From JBBQYA01 sp038209155 (GTDB taxonomy: Bacteria; Bacteroidota; Bacteroidia; Sphingobacteriales; Sphingobacteriaceae): 10,804 nucleotides of DNA. A program made the position numbers and the translations under genes. A model generated the notes under the pieces. The model was not told the origin of the DNA. It was given only the letters and a program-made list of their open reading frames with translations, and searched no databases. The number at the start of each line of letters is the position of its first letter. Positions within the stretch are counted from its first letter, which is position 1. Below, piece after piece: positions 7,975-10,804 of this stretch. The stretch spans positions 1 through 10,804 of the forward strand of contig JBBQYA010000094.1 in the NCBI GenBank assembly GCA_038209155.1. Direction: 5' to 3'.

Positions 7975-8234
7975 GGTTTGATTTGAAACTGATGTTTTAA
8001 TTGAATGTCCATTTATATAATTTAAATTTTTGCAAATTGGAAAATCTTTAGGATAAACGAAACTCTGCCTTTGCCTTACTGAGGTACGAAGCATCTCTTC
8101 GCAGAATAATTGATTACAAAGGATGCTTTCTGCTAATTAGAAAATCGGTGGTTTATTTGAATGATTGTTTTTTCAAGTTGTATTTAAAAAAAATTACTAC
8201 ACATTCCCAAAAGAGAATTTCTTCCTTTGCTTTG

Positions 8235-8300
8235 CTGAGGTTCGTAGCATCTCACATAGTTCATAAAAATCTTTCACAAAAGAGATTCTTCGTGCCTCAG
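8235..8300. repeat. Imperfect inverted repeat (REP-like hairpin), unit 2
   Basis: CTGAGGTTCGTAGCATCTC (8235-8253) is complementary to 8282-8300 with 4 mismatches in 19, around a 28-base loop. The long imperfect stem with conserved ends is typical of REP/MITE-like intergenic elements. No long T-run follows, so it is not a classical terminator. Confidence 0.65.
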
Positions 8301-8424
8301 AACTGCAAAAGGAACATTTTTTCAAATTGGAAAATCGGTGATTTAATTGAATAATTGTTTATTCAAGATGAGTTTAAAAAAAATTACCACACATTCCCAA
8401 AAGAGAATCTCTTCCTTTGCTTTG

Positions 8425-8490
8425 CTGAGGTACGTAGCATCTCACATAGTTCATAAAAATCTTTCACAAAAGAGATTCTTCGTGCCTCAG
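8425..8490. repeat. Imperfect inverted repeat (REP-like hairpin), unit 3
   Basis: CTGAGGTACGTAGCATCTC (8425-8443) is complementary to 8472-8490 with 3 mismatches in 19. The loop is the same 28 bases as in unit 2. The right arm is identical in both units and the left arm differs at one base, so the hairpin was copied together with the whole unit. Confidence 0.65.
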
Positions 8491-8549
8491 AATTCCAAAG
8501 AATGCTTTCTGCTAATTTGGGATTAGATTAATTATACCCTATGTTTAAC

Positions 8550-8588
8550 AAAAAAACCCTGCTAAGCAATGCTAAGCAGGGTTTTTTT
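8550..8588 (-). terminator. Bidirectional intrinsic terminator of the T9SS gene
   Basis: A7 followed by CCCTGCT (8550-8563) pairs with AGCAGGG followed by T7 (8575-8588), a 14-base stem; the interior can extend it after one A-A mismatch. T-runs on both strands make it able to stop minus-strand transcription from the secreted-protein gene and plus-strand read-through from bshC. Confidence 0.9.
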
Positions 8589-8606
8589 AAAAACGATCGG
8601 ATTATA

Positions 8607-10469
8607 TTATCGAACGATCATTTTGTTGGTAACGTTAAAACCACCTGCATTAATTGTATAGAAATAAATTCCGCTTGTTAAATTAGTAGCATCTATTTGT
8701 AATGTATTAACACCTGCGCTCATATTTTGAGATTTCTCAGATATAGTTTGACCTAAAACATTTGTAATTGTCATACTTACGTTTAAAGATCTTTCTAAAT
8801 TTACATTAACCTGTGAAACACCAGAGAATGGATTCGGGAAATTGTTAGAAACTGTAAATACATTATTAGATATATTAGATAATCCAACAGTTCCACCATA
8901 AAAAGCTCTAAGAAGATTATCTGTATAAGTGTTATTTAATACCTCAATTCCATTAGCATATGAGTGAACTACAGGATCTGTACCTGCTAAACCTAATGTT
9001 GCCATTACAGCAGGTATTTGGTAACTATTAGCTGTTTGTATTGCTTCTTGATAAATAGATGTTAAATATGCAACACCATCAAAATCTCCTCCAGCAGTAA
9101 CATTAAGTATTGGAGTGAAAAGTCTAGTGGATATATCCATACCAAGAATGTTGAAATTTGGAAAAGTATTTCCCCCAGTATCAATTTGATTTGCAACTTC
9201 AGTATCGGTAAAAGCAAAAAATACCTTTGAGCCGTCTTTAGATCTTGAAGTCTGAGGTCTAGTATCAAGAGAATAAGGATCAGAAGTAGGATTTCCTCTA
9301 AAACTTGCTAATCTAACAATTTCTATAGCTTCCCATTTATTTGCTATTGAATTAAAAGTTATATCATACACTCCTTGAGCAAATCTACCAGTTTGTATTG
9401 AATAGTCTGTTGTAGGAGATTTGGAAGCAGCAACAATAGAAAAGTGAGGATTACCATTAATATCTACTACAATATCGGCTTCAAAAGCTGTAGAAATAGT
9501 GGTAGTAGGAGTGAAACCCAAACTATCTATAATGTTTGAAAAGCTATCTAAGTCTAGAACAATAGGTCCAGACCAATTTAATCCTCCATCCATAGTCTTA
9601 TAAAAAATTGGATTGAACTTTCCTGTAACTCTATTAGGATCATTTAAATCTGCAACTGATCCATACCATCCAATATTTCCAGTGGGATCAAATCCTATAC
9701 TTGCAGATGCAGAATTTGCCATAGTATCTGGAAAAGTAACTGCTACCGACCAATCAACATCATTAGTTAGATTATTAAAAATTCCTTTGTATGCTTGTGC
9801 CTGATTGGTAAGTCCATTAAAATCAGCCACCCAAAATTCTCCTGGTTTAACTTCAACTAGAGAAGTTCCTTGGCTAGCATTATCTGCATTAAATCCAGAA
9901 TTTTCAGTATTCCCAGTTCCATCCAATTTTCTAACACCCGTTACAGTTGTTCCAAAAGCAGTACCGCCAGTTAAAGTAGATCCGGTATAAACTAAATAAG
10001 CATTATTAGCAACAGTATTTCCTGCTGGATTATAAATTAATCCTTGTGGATGTCTACAAGGATTAAGGTTTATTGGATTAAGAGGGCCAATATCTGTAGT
10101 AAAGGTAATACCGCCATCAGTAGATAAGTCGTATCTTAAATTACCAGAAGCTCCAGATCCTGTTACCGATGGGGCGTTTCTATGAACGAACAAAACCGTA
10201 TTAAGAGTTGTGTTTACACTTATAGGATTTACGTCACTTAATAAATTTGTAAATGCATTAGCTGATGTACCTAAAGTAGTAAAAGTAACTGCCAAAGAAT
10301 TAGTCTTAACACCTTGAACTTTTTTCGTTGGTTTTAAACCTGTTGGTGCAAAAGATGGATTTTCGTAATTATTAGCTAAAACGAATTTTGAATAAGTCTT
10401 AAGGCTTTGTGCAGACGCCGAAGCCGCTAATCCAAAACCTAATGTAATTAAAAGTAATTTTTTCATCAT
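8607..10469 (-). CDS. Secreted Asp-box (BNR-like) protein with T9SS sorting domain
   Basis: A 620-residue exported protein of unknown function. Residues 1-20 are a signal peptide (MMKKLL.. then AASASA), with cleavage likely after A20 so that Gln21 becomes the N-terminus. The body (about 60-520) is beta-rich and holds two Asp-box-like motifs, STDGGITF (116-123) and TMDGGLNW (292-299). These suggest a sialidase/BNR-type beta-propeller, but no catalytic residues can be assigned. The last 83 residues form a type IX secretion sorting domain: SNNFPNPFSG near 541-550, VLGQTI at 571-576, LTSGIYFYTI near 597-606 and a basic end, KMIVR. It should cross the outer membrane through the T9SS and be released or anchored at the surface. 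Two adjacent ATGs (10469 and 10466) are both possible starts. A second copy lies just upstream (see 10607-10804). Architecture is secure; the role is open. Confidence 0.9.
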   Translation of the reverse strand: MMKKLLLITLGFGLAASASAQSLKTYSKFVLANNYENPSFAPTGLKPTKKVQGVKTNSLAVTFTTLGTSANAFTNLLSDVNPISVNTTLNTVLFVHRNAPSVTGSGASGNLRYDLSTDGGITFTTDIGPLNPINLNPCRHPQGLIYNPAGNTVANNAYLVYTGSTLTGGTAFGTTVTGVRKLDGTGNTENSGFNADNASQGTSLVEVKPGEFWVADFNGLTNQAQAYKGIFNNLTNDVDWSVAVTFPDTMANSASASIGFDPTGNIGWYGSVADLNDPNRVTGKFNPIFYKTMDGGLNWSGPIVLDLDSFSNIIDSLGFTPTTTISTAFEADIVVDINGNPHFSIVAASKSPTTDYSIQTGRFAQGVYDITFNSIANKWEAIEIVRLASFRGNPTSDPYSLDTRPQTSRSKDGSKVFFAFTDTEVANQIDTGGNTFPNFNILGMDISTRLFTPILNVTAGGDFDGVAYLTSIYQEAIQTANSYQIPAVMATLGLAGTDPVVHSYANGIEVLNNTYTDNLLRAFYGGTVGLSNISNNVFTVSNNFPNPFSGVSQVNVNLERSLNVSMTITNVLGQTISEKSQNMSAGVNTLQIDATNLTSGIYFYTINAGGFNVTNKMIVR

Positions 10470-10503
10470 GTGTTGTTAATTTGAGTTTTAAAATATTAAA
10501 TGA

Positions 10504-10534
10504 TAAATCTAAGTTACTGTTTAAATTTTTTCAA
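10504..10534 (-). promoter_or_regulatory. Putative Bacteroidota-type promoter of the T9SS gene
   Basis: Read on the minus strand, TTG (10532-10534) is followed after 20 bases by TAGATTTA (10504-10511), one base from the TAnnTTTG consensus. Transcription would start near 10497, about 28 bases before the ATG. The spacing equals that of the rpmB promoter candidate. Confidence 0.5.
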
Positions 10535-10550
10535 TGCAAATAAAATAACA

Positions 10551-10583
10551 AAAAACCCTGCTCAGCATAGCTGAGCAGGGTTT
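10551..10583 (-). terminator. Intrinsic terminator of the upstream T9SS paralog
   Basis: CCCTGCTCAGC (10556-10566) pairs perfectly with GCTGAGCAGGG (10570-10580) around a three-base loop, extended by AAA/TTT. On the minus strand a six-T run follows. It lies 23 bases past the stop of the right-edge gene and separates it from the promoter of the next copy. Its core resembles the terminator at 8550-8588, so it was probably duplicated with the gene. Confidence 0.9.
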
Positions 10584-10606
10584 AAATTTTTAACGATCGG
10601 ATTATA

Positions 10607-10804
10607 TTATCGAACGATCATTTTGTTGGTAACGTTAAAACCACCTGCATTAATAGTATAGAAATAAATTCCGCTTGTTAAATTAGTAGCATCTATTTGT
10701 AATGTATTAACACCTGCGCTCATATTTTGAGATTTCTCAGATATAGTTTGACCTAAAACATTTGTAATTGTCATCCTTACATTTAAAGATCTTTCTAAAT
10801 TTAC
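10607..10804 (-). CDS. C-terminal end of a second T9SS-sorted paralog (partial)
   Basis: Reading in from the right edge, the minus strand gives 65 residues and a TAA at 10607-10609. They match the last 65 residues of the 8607-10469 protein with a single change, Ser to Arg (VRMTITN against VSMTITN). At DNA level I count three differences across the 195 coding bases, two of them silent. This is the core of a type IX secretion sorting domain (VLGQTI, LTSGIYFYTI, final KMIVR). The two stops are exactly 2000 bases apart, which fits tandem duplication of a gene plus its terminator. Whether the rest of the protein also matches cannot be seen here. Confidence 0.88.
   Translation of the reverse strand, partial: VNLERSLNVRMTITNVLGQTISEKSQNMSAGVNTLQIDATNLTSGIYFYTINAGGFNVTNKMIVR

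Larger units (their letters stand above)
8031..8520. repeat. Imperfect tandem repeat array, about 190-bp units
   Basis: Two full units, 8131-8320 and 8321-8510, lie head to tail. Comparing 8141-8300 with 8331-8490, I count 10 mismatches in 160 bases and no gaps; 8243-8302 and 8433-8492 are identical. A shortened, more diverged unit at 8031-8130 shares the unit start (CAAATTGGAAAATC, 8033-8046) and the CTGAGGTACGAAGCATCTC arm (8079-8097). The unit ending CAAAG(G/A)ATGCTTTCTGCTAATT recurs at 8117-8138 and 8496-8517. It shows no protein likeness, and the only open frame in it comes from the repeat. It lies between the bshC 3' end and a bidirectional terminator. The CTGAGG..CGAAG..ATCTC arms resemble palindromic intergenic repeats common in bacterial genomes. 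The rest of the bshC-T9SS gap (7975-8030 and 8521-8549) shows nothing I recognise. Confidence 0.8.

Noticed and set aside
8148..8354. 68-residue open frame on the plus strand between bshC and the T9SS gene
   Set aside because: It is built from the tandem repeat and its hairpin arms, has no family likeness and ends inside the next repeat unit.
8031..8520. CRISPR array
   Set aside because: Repeat units are about 190 bases, adjacent and without unique spacers; no cas genes nearby.
9613..9990. Two adjoining plus-strand open frames
   Set aside because: Antisense shadows of the secreted Asp-box protein; no family signature.

Overview
The window is AT-rich DNA from a member of the Bacteroidota. 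Four observations support this. (1) The gene order is rpmB, rpmG, a DUF4295-type small protein, ftsY, rimO, which I know as a Bacteroidota arrangement. (2) At the right there are secreted proteins with a type IX secretion (Por) C-terminal sorting domain. (3) bshC, the last gene of bacillithiol synthesis, is present. (4) Start codons lack Shine-Dalgarno sequences, and two promoters fit the Bacteroidota TTG / TAnnTTTG type. I cannot name a genus.

Layout, left to right. Positions 1-870 (minus) hold the N-terminal 290 residues of an AAA/OLD-like P-loop ATPase that runs off the left edge. Positions 1002-2894 (minus) encode acetyl-CoA synthetase. A gene-free stretch (about 2895-3381) has a small hairpin island and the likely promoter of the next operon. 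On the plus strand follow L28 (3382-3615), L33 (3637-3819) and the DUF4295-type protein (3840-3992, 50 residues). A hairpin plus T-run then ends just before ftsY (4059-5039), which is followed closely by rimO (TTG start, 5052-6371) and bshC (6385-7974). Positions 7975-8606 have no gene. They contain imperfect tandem repeats of about 190 bp with internal hairpins, then a strong bidirectional terminator. On the minus strand, 8607-10469 encodes a 620-residue secreted Asp-box protein with a T9SS sorting domain. The right edge (10607-10804) carries the C-terminal 65 residues of a near-identical paralog with its own terminator, so at least two tandem copies exist.

How the genes relate. The plus-strand block is translation and protein-handling housekeeping: ribosomal proteins, the SRP receptor FtsY, RimO (which modifies ribosomal protein S12) and, last, the thiol enzyme BshC. 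Acs activates acetate and stands alone. The two secreted paralogs and the edge ATPase are the accessory parts. I found no clear new multi-gene system. The points most worth a second look are the tandem T9SS pair with an almost identical sorting domain, the intergenic repeat cluster, and the unidentified ATPase whose partner would lie beyond the left edge.
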